Shown one piece after another: positions 8,879 through 18,740 of a DNA stretch of 23,215 nucleotides. This stretch comes from Nemertoderma westbladi (lineage: Eukaryota; Xenacoelomorpha; Nemertodermatida; Nemertodermatidae). Location: NCBI GenBank assembly GCA_032718475.1, contig JAUCBJ010005298.1, forward strand, positions 1 to 23,215. Direction: 5' to 3'. A model generated the notes under the pieces. That model saw only the letters and a list, made by a program, of their open reading frames with translations. It did not search any database and was not told where the DNA came from. The translations under genes were made by a program, and so were the position numbers. How positions within the stretch are numbered: the first letter of the stretch is position 1; the number at the start of each line of letters is the position of its first letter.

Positions 8879-10020
8879 GTCGGTAAGGTACTTTGGAGTT
8901 TAGTTCCAATGGTTGAAAAGTGTTCGTTGAATATTTCTGTAATTTGGGTTGGGTCTGATACAATTTGTGCAGAGGTATTTGTTTTTATAATAAGTTTTTT
9001 GGGTGATGATTTAGAAGTTGTTTTGTGGAGTACAGTATTAATTATCGACCAAGTTTTGCGGGAATTTGTAATGTTGTTATTAAATTGTTGCGAATAATAT
9101 TTTTTTTCGGCAATTTTTAAGGTTTTTGTGAGATGATTACGATAATCGGTAAAACATTTACGGTTGGTTTCAGTTCGGTTTTTTAAATAGTTCCTATATA
9201 ATTTGTCTTTAGTTCTGATTGATTTGAGTAGACTTTCAGTGATCCATGCTTTGAGGGGCCGAGTTTTGTGTGTATATGATTTTGAAGGGATATGAGAGGA
9301 GCAAATGTTGGTGAGATTATCGTAAAAACAGTCGAACTTTGAGGTGATGGGTATTGATTTATCGGTGTAGGACCAGTTGGAGGGGTGTATTAATGTCACG
9401 AAGGAAAGAAGATTCCTCAAGTTTTGAATAGTCGAAAGTGTGGCGTGGTTTAGGTTCATTGAAAATACAGCTAAATTTTTGTAAAATGATAAATGTTGCG
9501 TGGTGATCTGAATTACCTATTTTACAGTTAAAAGTACCCGCATTGGAAACTGAGGTGGGTATATTGGTAATTATGCGGTCTATCAGTGTTTCTGAGTTAC
9601 GTTTTGGGTCAATTCGAGTGGCATGGTTTATAAGCTGTATGTACCCGTAAGAGTTAAGAAGGTTTATATAACGTTTCTGTATTTGGTTGTTGTTCGTTTT
9701 CAGTAGGTCAATATTGATATCTCCCGTAATAATGGTGTTTAGGTTCTTTTCTGTCAGTTTGGTTAAAGTAGAGTCCAGTAGAGTGATGTAGTCGGTGGGT
9801 GTAACGGAGTCTGTGCGGTAGATGGTGCCAATAACAAGAGATTTTGAACGCGGGCGGGCAATTTTTATCCATGAGTTTTCGAGACCAGGGATTTGGAACT
9901 CTGCACATTCAGACACCTCTAGAGATTCACTAACATAAATGGTGGTTCCTCCACGTCTAGAATTACCTGTTGATCGGTTATGAACAATTGGAAGATGGTA
10001 ACCATCAATTTTAAAAAATG
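8848..10020 (-). pseudogene. ORF2 APE endonuclease and linker region
   Basis: Two overlapping frames (open at 9359-9916 and 8848-9459) give an apurinic-endonuclease-like fold. IPGLENSWIKI, LVIGTIYRTDS and TIITGDINIDLL (the GD-N-DLL motif) precede NHATRIDPKRNSETLIDRI, then GNSDHHATF with the conserved SDH near its end. The linker between APE and RT follows (SRKTWSIINTVLHK, then NEHFSTIG). This enzyme nicks target DNA to prime reverse transcription. One frameshift lies near 9400 and another near 9990-10020, where the PHD-containing frame ends. Confidence 0.78.
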
Positions 10021-10557
10021 GAGAGGAGTATCTTCGTTGAAAAATGTTTCGGAGAATGTCAGAACTTCAAATTTGTAATTTAAACTTTTTAAAAAGAGAT
10101 TTATTGCGTCAAAATTAAAAGATAAGCTAAAGCAATTTAGGTAGAAAACTGAAAAGGATTGCTTCTTTGAGTCCGCAAAATCGGTTTGAAAATTTTGGGG
10201 AGTGTATGAACCTTTGTCAAAGGATATATTTGTTAAGTTTTGATCCGGGTCTATATTGGTGAAGATCTGATTAAGGTGATGAGATTCCGAATCAGATGGG
10301 GCTTCATTTGACTGATTAAAACATTTACCGGTAAAAATGTCTTCGTCATCGTTTAAAACTGTGGAAAACGGAAACGTCTGGTGTTGGCAGAAAATGCATA
10401 GGTGTGTCGCGTAATTTTGGTTTGTAAATTCGGATTGTGTTAGGTGCGAGCCGCAAGGGAGATGAAAAGTTAATTCACACAAGGTGCAACAAAAATGGGG
10501 TCCTGATGAAATAACAAAAGAAAAACAAAAGGCACAGGTAGAATGGCAATTGGACAT
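9919..10557 (-). pseudogene. ORF2 N-terminus: PHD-type zinc finger then start of APE
   Basis: I place the start at the ATG at 10557 because the diverged copy at 22340 begins at the same point; an in-frame ATG at 10602 would read through the C-run. Counting from that upstream ATG, the ligands are Cys23, Cys26, Cys39, Cys42, His47, Cys50, Cys69 and Cys72, a C4HC3 PHD pattern (C-x2-C-x12-C-x2-C-x4-H-x2-C-x18-C-x2-C). An acidic Asn/Ser-rich linker leads in the same frame into SFSVFYLNCFSLSF and EVLTFSETFF, the first APE motifs. PHD fingers are known in CR1-type retrotransposon proteins; here the finger is in the endonuclease-RT ORF. The frame breaks near 9990-10020. Confidence 0.75.
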
Positions 10558-10566
10558 GATGGAGAA

Positions 10567-10584
10567 AGGGGGGGGGGGGGGGGG
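10567..10584. repeat. Poly-G/poly-C tract, 18 nt, just upstream of ORF2
   Basis: A run of 18 G on plus (C on the coding strand), 10 bp before the ORF2 ATG. The partner copy has a 6-C run at the same place (22328-22333), so the tract has probably expanded here. Confidence 0.95.
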
Positions 10585-10602
10585 ATAGAACAGTTTGGTC
10601 AC

Positions 10603-11285
10603 CAGAGACCATCAGAGACTATTGAACGTTGCACAAAAATCTATATTAGGCTGGTAGTACAAACTTAGGTTTAGGTTGCCGGTAGGTCCGCATTTTATTC
10701 TATTACTAGCAATATATAATATATCACCGGGATATATATTAGCCCACTGGGCCGATTTACTTTAGCGACCAAAAAAGATAAAGAATATTTTAGCTTTGCT
10801 CAAAAATAAACTAAAAAATAAAATAATAATATAACTACTAGTCTACTAGGCCGATTTACTTCAATGACCCAAAAAATATAAAATATCTCCAGAATATATA
10901 TTAGCGCACTGGGTCGATTTCATTAGCTTTAGGCTCAAAATAAGCTAAAAAAATAAAATATCTCAATAATATATCCAGCTAGTCAGTCTACTGGGCCGAT
11001 TTACTTTGGGCTCAAAATAACAAAAATATGTCTGAAGTATATCTAATAACTAGCCTACTACTGGGGCGGTTTACATTGGGCCAGTTTACTTCATAGAACC
11101 AAAATAATAATTTCAAAAAGCCTACGGGCTCAGGTCAATCTCTTAAAGTTTAAGAAACTACATGCGTATGACTGTGTATGAGTTCACATCTATCTGTCTG
11201 TACTGTACCTGCAGTACAACGATAGTAATCCGTTTAATCTATCTATCATCTCTAAACCTGTAATCGAGCTAGATATCTGGCTAAT
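10603..11285. repeat. Sequence between ORF1 and ORF2 with a degenerate repeat
   Basis: No coding potential seen. The phrase CTACTGGGCCGATTTACTT recurs in varied form at about 10745, 10843, 10906, 10988 and 11057, each followed by AT-rich sequence with CAAAATAA-type words; spacing is irregular (63-98 bp). In the partner copy ORF1 and ORF2 are adjacent, so this block is likely an insertion or a local expansion. Confidence 0.5.
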
Positions 11286-12105
11286 CTAACCATCCGACTC
11301 AGAGGGGGGCGCGAAACTGTTAGGGTGCAGAGATCTTCTACCGACTTCTTTCCTATGGTGGTGTGGTGGTTGGGGATCTGGAGTAAGTCGCTGTTGGTCG
11401 AGGTTCGGGTGCGGGTAACTCCCTGGAGAAGTTGGTTGTGAGGTTCCCGTGTTGTACAGGGCCATGTTCGAGATCAACTTATTGACGTCCTCCAGGTCGG
11501 AGATACGGTGCGAATCCCCACGTTCGGTGTGTTTCATGAAGATGTCTCCATTGAATACCTTAATCGAATAAATTTTCTTCTTTAACTTTAAGTTTCGTAG
11601 TTCATTAACAAGTTTGGATCTATGGCTAGTGAGGTGCTCGGTGACGTATTGGGGTTTTATGCGCTCGGAGTTTCAGAGAGCTGTAATTCGACTTTGATGT
11701 CCTATAAAGCGGATAATAATTGGTCTACATTTGATTTGCGTGTTTACAGTGGCGGTATCGTTTGTTATCTGTATTGCCGGGGGCTTTTTACCTAGTCGGT
11801 GGTATATGTCAACGTGGCTAAAAATTGACAATTAATTGGAAGTCGTCCCGTGTTTTCTCTGTCTCCCGAACGCCGTGGATTAATATATTATGCCTGCGAA
11901 CATATTGTTCAAGGGAGTCATTTTGCGTTCGTAGACGTTCGTTTTCCGCGCGTAGATCTTCGATTTCTTTGGTTAGCTTGGGGATAGAGCACGTTTGCGA
12001 TTTTAGAACCTGGAGGTCCTCCTGTATCTCGTCAAGAACATTAAGTTTCTCGAGTTTCCCCATTATTTTGTCTCTAGCATCTTTCCATGCGGTGGGAGTG
12101 CCCAT
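11286..12105 (-). pseudogene. ORF1 protein: coiled coil, RRM-like and C-terminal domain
   Basis: From the ATG at 12105: an N-terminal coiled coil (LEKLNVLDEIQEDLQVLK and EIEDLRAENERLRTQNDS), then YVRRHNILIHGVRE, the start of an RRM-like domain in LINE ORF1 proteins. After a frame break near 11818 come HRLGKKPP and CRPIIIRFIGHQ, an in-frame stop near 11680, then KPQYVTEHLTSHRSKLVNEL and SIKVFNGDIFMKH, the C-terminal domain. The tail is Pro/His-rich and ends SFAPPSESDG. ORF1 proteins bind their own RNA as trimers; that is family knowledge. The frame is open for a few codons upstream of 12105, so the true start could be slightly earlier. Confidence 0.7.
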
Positions 12106-12700
12106 TGCGATGTGTAGTAAGTTTTGTTTAGCTGACAGAGTTTGTTTGATTGTAGCTGATAATGACAGAAAAACTGTCTGATACTCTGATGTAAAAGTCT
12201 GAAAAGACCTACCAGTACCTATTACAATACTAATTACCGGTACCTGAACATGCTGACAGCAGGTAGCTATTCAGGCACACAAAGACAAACAAATATGAGT
12301 AAACGTAGGCCTACAAGTACAGTAACAGTACTGCAGTAGCTACTGACCTATACAGCTATCAGGCTATATACTGATATAGCTTATAATAACAGTATAATAT
12401 AACACAGGCTGACAGCACCGTATATCATCACTCACTAAACACTACCACTCAGCCAATATCAGTGGACTGCTAAACCAGCAGACGGTCAGACTGCTATAGC
12501 CTTATAGCTGACTGATAACTTAGCCAGTCTGTCTGCAGTACTGGTACTGCAGTAAGCTTCAATTTGAACAGCGGCAAATCATTTTAAAAATCACCGGCAC
12601 CGGCAATGTTTTTACAGGTGCAGGTGCCAGTGCCGGTGGTGCCAAACACCGGCAATACCAGTGCTGGTGCTGGTACTGATCGAACCATACTACTAATACT
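12106..12700 (-). other. Probable 5' UTR of the retrotransposon
   Basis: No reading frame. Rich in CTGACAG, CTATAGC and TACTGCAGTA-type short palindromic words. At 12592-12605 and 12625-12638 lies an inverted repeat, CACCGGCACCGGCA against TGCCAGTGCCGGTG (one mismatch, 19-nt loop), followed by more CCGGTG/GCTGGT words. Assigning this as UTR is inference from position upstream of ORF1; the element's 5' boundary is not visible. Confidence 0.35.
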
Positions 12701-13794
12701 ACTAGGTTGAGCGAGCTTGGACATACTGAATGTTACGTTGATGAAATTTATTGAAGCATGGGTAAATGACAGGAGTAACTATGACTCTCGCTTCTGGCCG
12801 TTTTGAGAGATCACAATAGCTTATCAGCATCACACCTCATATGAGGATTTCATTAAGCCATTCATACTCTTGGAAAGCAACATGGCTAACGGTGTCTACA
12901 AATATCCCTCAGAAAATGCCCCCAACAGGGTTAAGAGGTGTTACTACAGATGGGTGCAATCACTATTAAAATTCACAGGGAAATATGTGTTGATAGCACC
13001 CTTAAAGGAACTTAATGGCCTTAATGGGAAGCTAATTTCGGAACCATGAGCACCCCAGATAACTGGCGAATGGTAAAGGTGAACTTTGGAGAGAGATTGG
13101 AGAAATTGGGAGCTGTTGTTTCCAATAGAATCAAAAGAGATTAAAGCAGAACTAAGAGCACTGAGTGAGTCCTGCCCAGGACTCGGCAGATTAAACCTAC
13201 AATGTTTATGAAAGACGCCATCAGACATCTTGGCCACCCACTATAATGTGTGGATCCTCACGGGATATGTCACCAAGCCTGAAACAAGGAGGGACACAAT
13301 CTTTATTCCTAAGGTGAAAACACCAAGCTTTGCGGAACAGCACCATCCGATCACCATGAGCAGCATGGTGATCTGCCTGCTACATAGTATGATGGCAAAT
13401 AGATTAGAGACACTAATTACGATAGACAACAGAGAGAAGTGATTCATGAAAGGAGATGGGTGTCGCAATAATGTATAGTTGCTCCAATCAATATTGAAAC
13501 AAGCAACAACATCACTATCAAACCTCTGTATATTGTTTATTGATGTTATGAAGGCCTTTGGAAGTGTCTCTCATCAGTGCTGATATTTGCTGCTGAGAGG
13601 TTATGAGTGTTGCTGTGCTTCTAAGATATATATGAAACCCCTTTATTGAGTCCAACACAAGACTATGTGAACTTGGCGAAACTGGAAAACTGCTACCAAT
13701 TTGATGAGGAATACAACAGGGTGCCCTGTCAAGCTGGTTCTTCCTGATGATTATGGATCTATCGCTCTCAGATTAAGACTGTTGAATTGGCAAG

Positions 13795-13827
13795 AGGAAT
13801 GTTGTGGTAAATTACCACAACATTCCT
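13795..13827. repeat. 33-nt palindrome with 1-nt centre
   Basis: Arms of 16 nt (AGGAATGTTGTGGTAA at 13795-13810 and its exact complement at 13812-13827) around a single A. It sits directly before the codons of the RT SFADD motif, so one arm replaces what should be coding sequence. Confidence 0.95.
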
Positions 13828-13883
13828 TTGCAGATGATATAGTGCTAGTAGTAACAATGGTGGATGGCCTGTGATCAAACATG

Positions 13884-14092
13884 TCAAAAATTTAGTACAC
13901 CCTCAGAAAGGCAGGTTTAACGATTAGTTCTGTGGAAGGAGTTAAATCAGCTGTCAAAAATTGAGTACACCCTCAGAAAGGCAGGTCTAACGATTAGTTC
14001 TGTAGAAGGAGTTAAATCAGCTGTCAAAAATTGAGTACACCCTCAGAAAGGCAGGTCTAACGATTAGTTCTGTGGAAGGAGGTAAATCAGCT
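13884..14092. repeat. 70-bp unit in three tandem copies
   Basis: Units start at 13884, 13954 and 14024 (period 70). They encode the KAGLTISSVEGVKSA region after RT motif C. A few substitutions separate the copies (TTTAG/TTGAG, GGTTTAA/GGTCTAA, GTGG/GTAG). Because 70 is not a multiple of three, each copy shifts the frame. Confidence 0.92.
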
Positions 14093-14990
14093 AGCCTTAG
14101 GATGGTGGTGCAAGAGCGCACAAAGAAGTGGGTGCATACCCATGCCTTTACCTGGTTGTGAATTGGAGAATAATACTGCTCTAGGCCTAGATCAAACCTA
14201 GCGGTGTCTTGGAACACTGATGGGGGCAGACTTTGATATTAAGGATTGGTTGATCAAAGTGCAGGATAATGTCACATGAGCACAACTTAAGTCCAACAAA
14301 GGTTATCAATGCTAAAGTATAATATTATATCTGCAATATACTACCAGCGCATGCTGGGCTGTCTGACAAAGACAATTCTGAATGGTATGGACAGAGTGGT
14401 CAGAGAGGCTTCTCAGAGATGGATGAAGTTGCCACATGATATGCCACTTGGCTATTTCCATGCAGCATACAAAAATGGAGGTCTTGGTATACCTTCATTC
14501 ATGACACAGATACCACTGCTCATGATAAGGAGGCTATCAAGTTTAACTGAAGCTACAGAATCTTCAGACCTGCCGATGATTTGGGTTACGGAGGAGTCAG
14601 GCTTGTTCAGGCATACATTGACACATTGGCTGCTGATAAACTATGAAGTGAGGGACTCAGAGACAGTGATAAGACAGATGTGCCTGGAGCAGTTCATTAA
14701 AAGAGCTGGGCTGGTGTAAACTATCCACAGCCCAGTGATGCAACATTTGGTCATTGAACCACTACATTGGATCCCAACCAGGGATTGGCTGGGATTGGTA
14801 TATGTCAGAGGCAGACTACTATACTGCAGAGCAAGAAATGCTTGGGGAAAATCCCAAGTGGACTACTCCACTGTGTATGATGCTTACGGTCAAACAGAGC
14901 ACTTAGTATACATACTATAGTCGTGCCCTCATGTGAGCAATGAGAGGAATACATGCATGGCCACATTGGGAAACTACTATTGGAACATTT

Positions 14991-15265
14991 GCAGTATCGC
15001 GGTCATGAGGTGTTGCTTTTAATGCTTCTATTTCAATGATGGTATGCTCATTCACTCCATCATCATCAACTTAGTGTAAACACATTTAAAACAAGGTTAA
15101 AGTGTGATTACATCTAAAGATAAAACCACAGGAGTAGGATGACACCATCTATGCCATTAATCTCATATATGCATCCATTTGACTAAAAAAATACAACATT
15201 TCACGTTTTCTTGGTTATGTTACAGAAACCCCCATTTCGATAGTCTGCCTTTACACGCATAGATG
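14991..15265. other. Spacer, no supportable feature
   Basis: Between the R2-like remnant (plus) and the gag-like remnant (minus). I looked for the missing R2-like endonuclease (KPD) in the plus frames here and did not see it. Confidence 0.4.
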
Positions 15266-16358
15266 TCATAACACTGTAATCAGTGGTGTGCTAGAATTTA
15301 TGCCATTTCTTTTGGTTGTTTTGGTTCTTTTGGCACAGTTGCGTTCCTCATGACCCTGGTAGTTGCATGCGTCACATTGGTTGTGGAGAATAGGGCACGT
15401 CTTTAGAACATGATTGGCATTCTCGTAAATATAAACATGTCTGTGGGACATGTCTGTATAGACAATCAACATGTCTATTAAGGTGGGAACTATTAAGAAT
15501 GATGCTGCGTCTAAAGTCATCCTTTGTGTCGCTTTGCTAACACGGCTTCCTGTAGCCCCTACATATTGTGACTTCCTCCTCTCACCAGGATGTCAGATGG
15601 TGGTGAAATGCTCGGGACGGCTCCTGCCAGTCTGTATCTGGGTATCCATAACTCTCGTGAAACTATTGGTTTCTTCTCTGGTTCCATTCCTGGTGACATT
15701 GGTAGAAGCGGATGATCCTCATACATCTCTGTCCGAGTAGTCTTTTTAAAGGTCGGAATACTTTCCAACTGCAATTTAAACTCCATTATTTTGGACCGTG
15801 TATGTTTGTATGATAGTGCTTCTAATGCATATCTATTGTAGCTCGTCATTAAGGTGGGAAAATTTGCTGCAATTTGTTCCTGGTCCTCTCTCTCTCCTGG
15901 TCTAATCACTCCTCGTTTTCCCTTGTCCACCTGCAGACTGGTGTCTCGACTCCCTTATCGAGGAGAAACCTCGGATTATAATGTACAATGTTGCCCTTGG
16001 CTCCTGGGTAGTCAACAATTGGTCCAATGGTGATGTTAATTGAATCGCGCATCGTAACTGATTGGTTATTTACCTCGAAAGCTGTTGGCTACTGTTGGGA
16101 GTAATAAGACCATTGCCAACAGTTGCCAGTCCTCTTGTAGGATGTAAAGCATCTGTTCCACTGACATGTCATTTATAATCCACCAATATAATGTGTTTTT
16201 GTTGGCAGAATAGAATAAGTAAATGAAAAGATTGATAATTTGACATTTAGGCAATTCATGTCTGGTATGTCTCCTATAGCAATTAATCGGCTTCTTAGGT
16301 TATTGCTAAGTCTAAAAGTTTTATCAAGTTCCATCTGTTCTAGAATATTTAACCCCAA
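15266..16358 (-). pseudogene. Unrecognised gag/ORF1-like protein with CCHC zinc knuckle
   Basis: Minus-strand frames join in order from a start at 16358: LDKTFRLSNNLRSRLIAIGD, then past stops MRDSINITIGPIVDYPGAKG and NPRFLLDKGVET (about 16080-15950). A frameshift leads to GEREDQEQIAANFPTLM, YKHTRSKIMEFKLQLESIP and RELWIPRYRLAG, a stop, and finally HVLKTCPILHNQ and CDACNYQGHEERNC, a C-x2-C-x4-H-x4-C zinc knuckle, ending at 15266. Knuckles of this type bind nucleic acid in Gag and retrotransposon ORF1 proteins. I do not recognise the rest, so the family is unknown. At least four breaks make it a pseudogene. Confidence 0.5.
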
Positions 16359-16949
16359 ATGATTGTAATTCCTAGTTCCTGTATCTGCAAGACCAGTTTT
16401 ATATTTTAGTTATGTGAACATCCACGAGGTTTAATTATTGCAGTTAGTAAAGTGGTATTAAAATAAATTGTGTCATTCTCATTATACTCATAAGCTGCAA
16501 TATTGATAATTTCACTTCCACTTTCAACATCACTATGATGTTTATTGCACATTGAATTCTCATTACCTGATGTACCTAACCACTGGTGTTCTTCAATATA
16601 ATAATTATCTTCTAATCCTAAAGCAGTATTTGTTTTACGTTTATTGCCAATTACACAATTGTTTATATTTTTTTAGGGACTTTCATTGTGTATGGTGAGA
16701 ATATTGAAAGTTCCTTACAGTGTATATTGTTCTGATATTCACTAGTCCTATTCTACCTCACCATAATAGATAGTGTCAGTGCAAGAAAGTTGCAAATAAT
16801 GTATATACACCAATAAACAATACTAATATATATATAGGCAAGGTTAGGAGAGTGAGCTAGGTAAGAGAGGTGACATTGGATGCAGAATTGCACTCTAGAA
16901 TGAAACTCCACATCCAATATCGTCATGTTAAATACACAAAAATCTTACC
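16359..16949. other. AT-rich spacer, no supportable feature
   Basis: AT-rich with no recognisable domain in any frame. A short TATATATATA run lies near 16830. Confidence 0.4.
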
Positions 16950-17150
16950 AATAACTACTAAACATCTGACCGCTCCAACATTAGCACTTTAATCAAGGCC
17001 CTTGTTTGTACAATCAACCACAGGTACTCATCCTGACTATGAATATGGCGCCAACTCCCAAGTAATATTGTCTCACTTTGTTTGCACAACAATGATTACG
17101 TATACATATTATACCCTCCTATTGTATTAAAACCACCACCTATAATTATT
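16950..17150 (-). pseudogene. Possible APE endonuclease fragment
   Basis: Minus-strand translation gives KDAIIIGGGFNTIGGYNM near 17150, close to the IIGGDFN motif of LINE endonucleases with the Asp replaced by Gly. After a stop comes LLGSWRHIHSQDEYLW, resembling the VWR-LHP-YTW block that follows in such enzymes. It is short, and no later APE motif (SDH) was found, so it could be chance. Confidence 0.3.
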
Positions 17151-17337
17151 GCATCTTTTTCGCTTCACTAATACGCAGTGATTACTAGTGACGGGCCTAG
17201 CGGCCCGATAAGGAACCGACTTTTTATTTTAAATAAAAGAGACAACGAGAATTAGTATAGAACTAATAATTATGTAAAAATACAATCATATTTCATACAA
17301 TAATTATTAATAAATTCGATATATTATTAGTTGCTCA

Positions 17338-17830
17338 ATTCTAGAACAAAATCGACCTGCAACTAGTGAAGACCTCGTTTTGGAATTTCGAAACCACGCT
17401 GGTGCGATGCGCGATATCGTGTTTAGTTAATAAATTGAAAACTCCATCAATTCATGTGCAACCAGTAATAAGAAATCGCGATAAATGTAATTAAATAAAA
17501 ATTATTCTAGAAAAATTTTCCTCAAAAAGTATGAAGTCTTGGCATTGGTGACGCGAAACTAGGCTAGTGAGATTCAGGATATTGCGTTTAATATAAAAAT
17601 CGAAAACGCTATCGAATTCCGTAAAGGCGTTAATAAAATACTGCAACTTTTTTGAAATTTGTAAAATTCTAGAACTAGAAAAAATTAATTTTTGAACGGC
17701 GCTGTTTGGGGTTTCGAAACATGGATAGGCTGAAAGAGGACATCGAATTAAGTTGAAAAATGAAAACCCCATCGAATTTGGACAAAGCGTTCCGGAGTTA
17801 TAGCGGATCGAAAAAAATTGACCCCCCCCC
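17338..17830. repeat. Three diverged tandem units of about 165 bp inside E1
   Basis: Each unit starts ATTCTAGAA (17338, 17504, 17666) and includes a phrase like GAAAAC-CCATCGAATT followed by GGCGTT. The copies are strongly diverged, so this is an old satellite-like array. A C9 run and AT-rich sequence follow. Confidence 0.6.
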
Positions 17831-18340
17831 AGTCGCCAAAAATTTACAGTAATTTAAAATTTTGCAAAAAAAATTTTTTGCGTTATTTTTGATGGCGAAT
17901 CGATTGGCAGTACTGGCTACGAAAAATTTTTTTTTGAAATTTTTGGTCAGAAAAAAAAACATGGAAAAAGTATATTTTTAAAAAGATTTGATGTCTTTGC
18001 CTATGGTCAGAGAATGATCCAACTCTGTAACTTGGCAATCGCTCAAATCCATTCAGCTGAATGGCACAGTAGAGTAAACTAAAGTAAATTCCCTATACAA
18101 TGTTCTGAAGGGGAGACTGACAGAGAGTAATCCAACAATAAAACATTTTGCAATAATGTTGGCATTAATGTAGCCAACTCACTGTGTACTTAAAGTCATT
18201 CAGCTTACATTAGCAGAGTGAGATATTCCCATAGATATGCATTGGGAAGAGTAATTCAGCTGAGGCGATAATAGATTTCAAACTAAACCAACCAGTTAAT
18301 ATTTGCTTTGACAGAGTGTCCTAGGGCCTAAACAAACAGT

Positions 18341-18681
18341 ATGGGTGTACTAAGTACAATAATCTTGGCAACCTCATCGATTTATACTAAGCCTTGTGTA
18401 GAAATCCATTACATAAGCCATTTTTCATCACGACACCAGCTGTTATTGGTGTTATTTTACCATTGCGCCTATGGCGTTTTTTCGTTTATGTCTATTTTTC
18501 GAGCCCACGGCTCATGGACGAAATAGCGGAACATACCAGGGACCTTAGAATCGCGGTATCCAGCCGCTGTGAAAATTTCATCAAAATCGTTAGAGTAGTT
18601 TTGGCTATAGATTAACCAGCCAGCCAGTCAGCCAGTCACAGCCAACAATTCTTACAGTAATGAACCTCTCGGTTCCTAACT
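18341..18681 (+). repeat. Conserved 3' body of E1
   Basis: The portion from 18418 is shared almost unchanged by E2 (20838), E3 and E4. The short open frames across it differ in start and end from copy to copy and are interrupted by (CAGY)n slippage, so I treat it as non-coding. Local hairpins: CGCC/GGCG (18466-18476) followed by six T, GAGCC/GGCTC, and GCGG/CCGC. The region before 18418 (18341-18417) is specific to E1. Confidence 0.6.
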
Positions 18682-18740
18682 AGTGACGGGCCTAGCGGCC
18701 CGATAAGGAACCGACTTTTTATTTCAAATAAAAGAGACAA

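Larger units (their letters stand above)
6823..12700 (-). mobile_element. Two-ORF APE-type non-LTR retrotransposon remains
   Basis: On the minus strand, in order: a probable 5' UTR (12181-12700), ORF1 (11286-12105), intervening sequence (10603-11285), ORF2 with PHD finger, APE endonuclease and RT (7133-10557), and a 3' UTR with a C-run, a hairpin and an AAATAAATAAAT-type tail ending near 6823. The RT and C-terminal sequences resemble the Jockey/CR1 group, but I do not assign a clade. The copy is dead: several frameshifts, a 77-bp tandem duplication in the RT, and stops in ORF1. I found no target-site duplication, and the 5' boundary near 12700 is a guess. A diverged partner copy lies at 22136-22703. 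Confidence 0.72.
12895..14990 (+). pseudogene. R2-like non-LTR retrotransposon remnant
   Basis: From 12930 a single plus frame with a few stops runs to 13442: CYYRWVQSLLKF, NWELLFPIESKEIKAEL, YNVWILTGYV, RRDTIFIPKVK, HPITMSSMVICLLHSMMANR and IDNREK, the fingers of an R2-like RT. Other frames then give motif A LFIDVMKAFGSVSH (13535), motif B GIQQGALSSWFF (13705) and motif C SFADDIVLV (13828). The thumb is at 14309-14719: PLGYFHAAYKNGGLGIPSF and IPLLMIRRL, diagnostic for the R2-like group. A decayed zinc-binding tail (TEHLVYIL, stop, SCPHVSNER) is near 14910. The KPD endonuclease core is not found. The copy is dead, with many stops, a palindrome and a triplication. Confidence 0.75.
17186..18681 (+). 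mobile_element. E1: non-coding hairpin-ended element
   Basis: Begins after ACTAG with hairpin CGGGCC-TAGC-GGCCCG (17192-17207), then ATAAG and GAACC (17213-17217) and a 40-bp module ending AGACAACGAG. The interior holds three diverged units of about 165 bp (17338-17830) and AT-rich sequence. The 3' portion (18418-18681) is the conserved body: CGCC-TAT-GGCG then T6, GAGCC-CAC-GGCTC, ATTTCATCAAAATCG, (CAGY)n, TTCTTACAGTAAT, then terminal hairpin GAACC-TCTC-GGTTC (18662-18675) and CTAACTAG. No transposase is encoded. The word GAACC at the 5' end equals the left arm of the 3' hairpin. A hairpin plus CTAG before T resembles Helitron-type 3' ends; the start does not show the usual Helitron TC. Confidence 0.65.

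Noticed and set aside
11818-12181. Plus-strand open frame over ORF1
   Set aside because: Antisense shadow; the minus frame shows the coiled coil and RRM start expected for ORF1.
18466-18482. Rho-independent terminator (hairpin plus T6)
   Set aside because: The genome is eukaryotic; the structure is part of a repeat, with no upstream gene to terminate.
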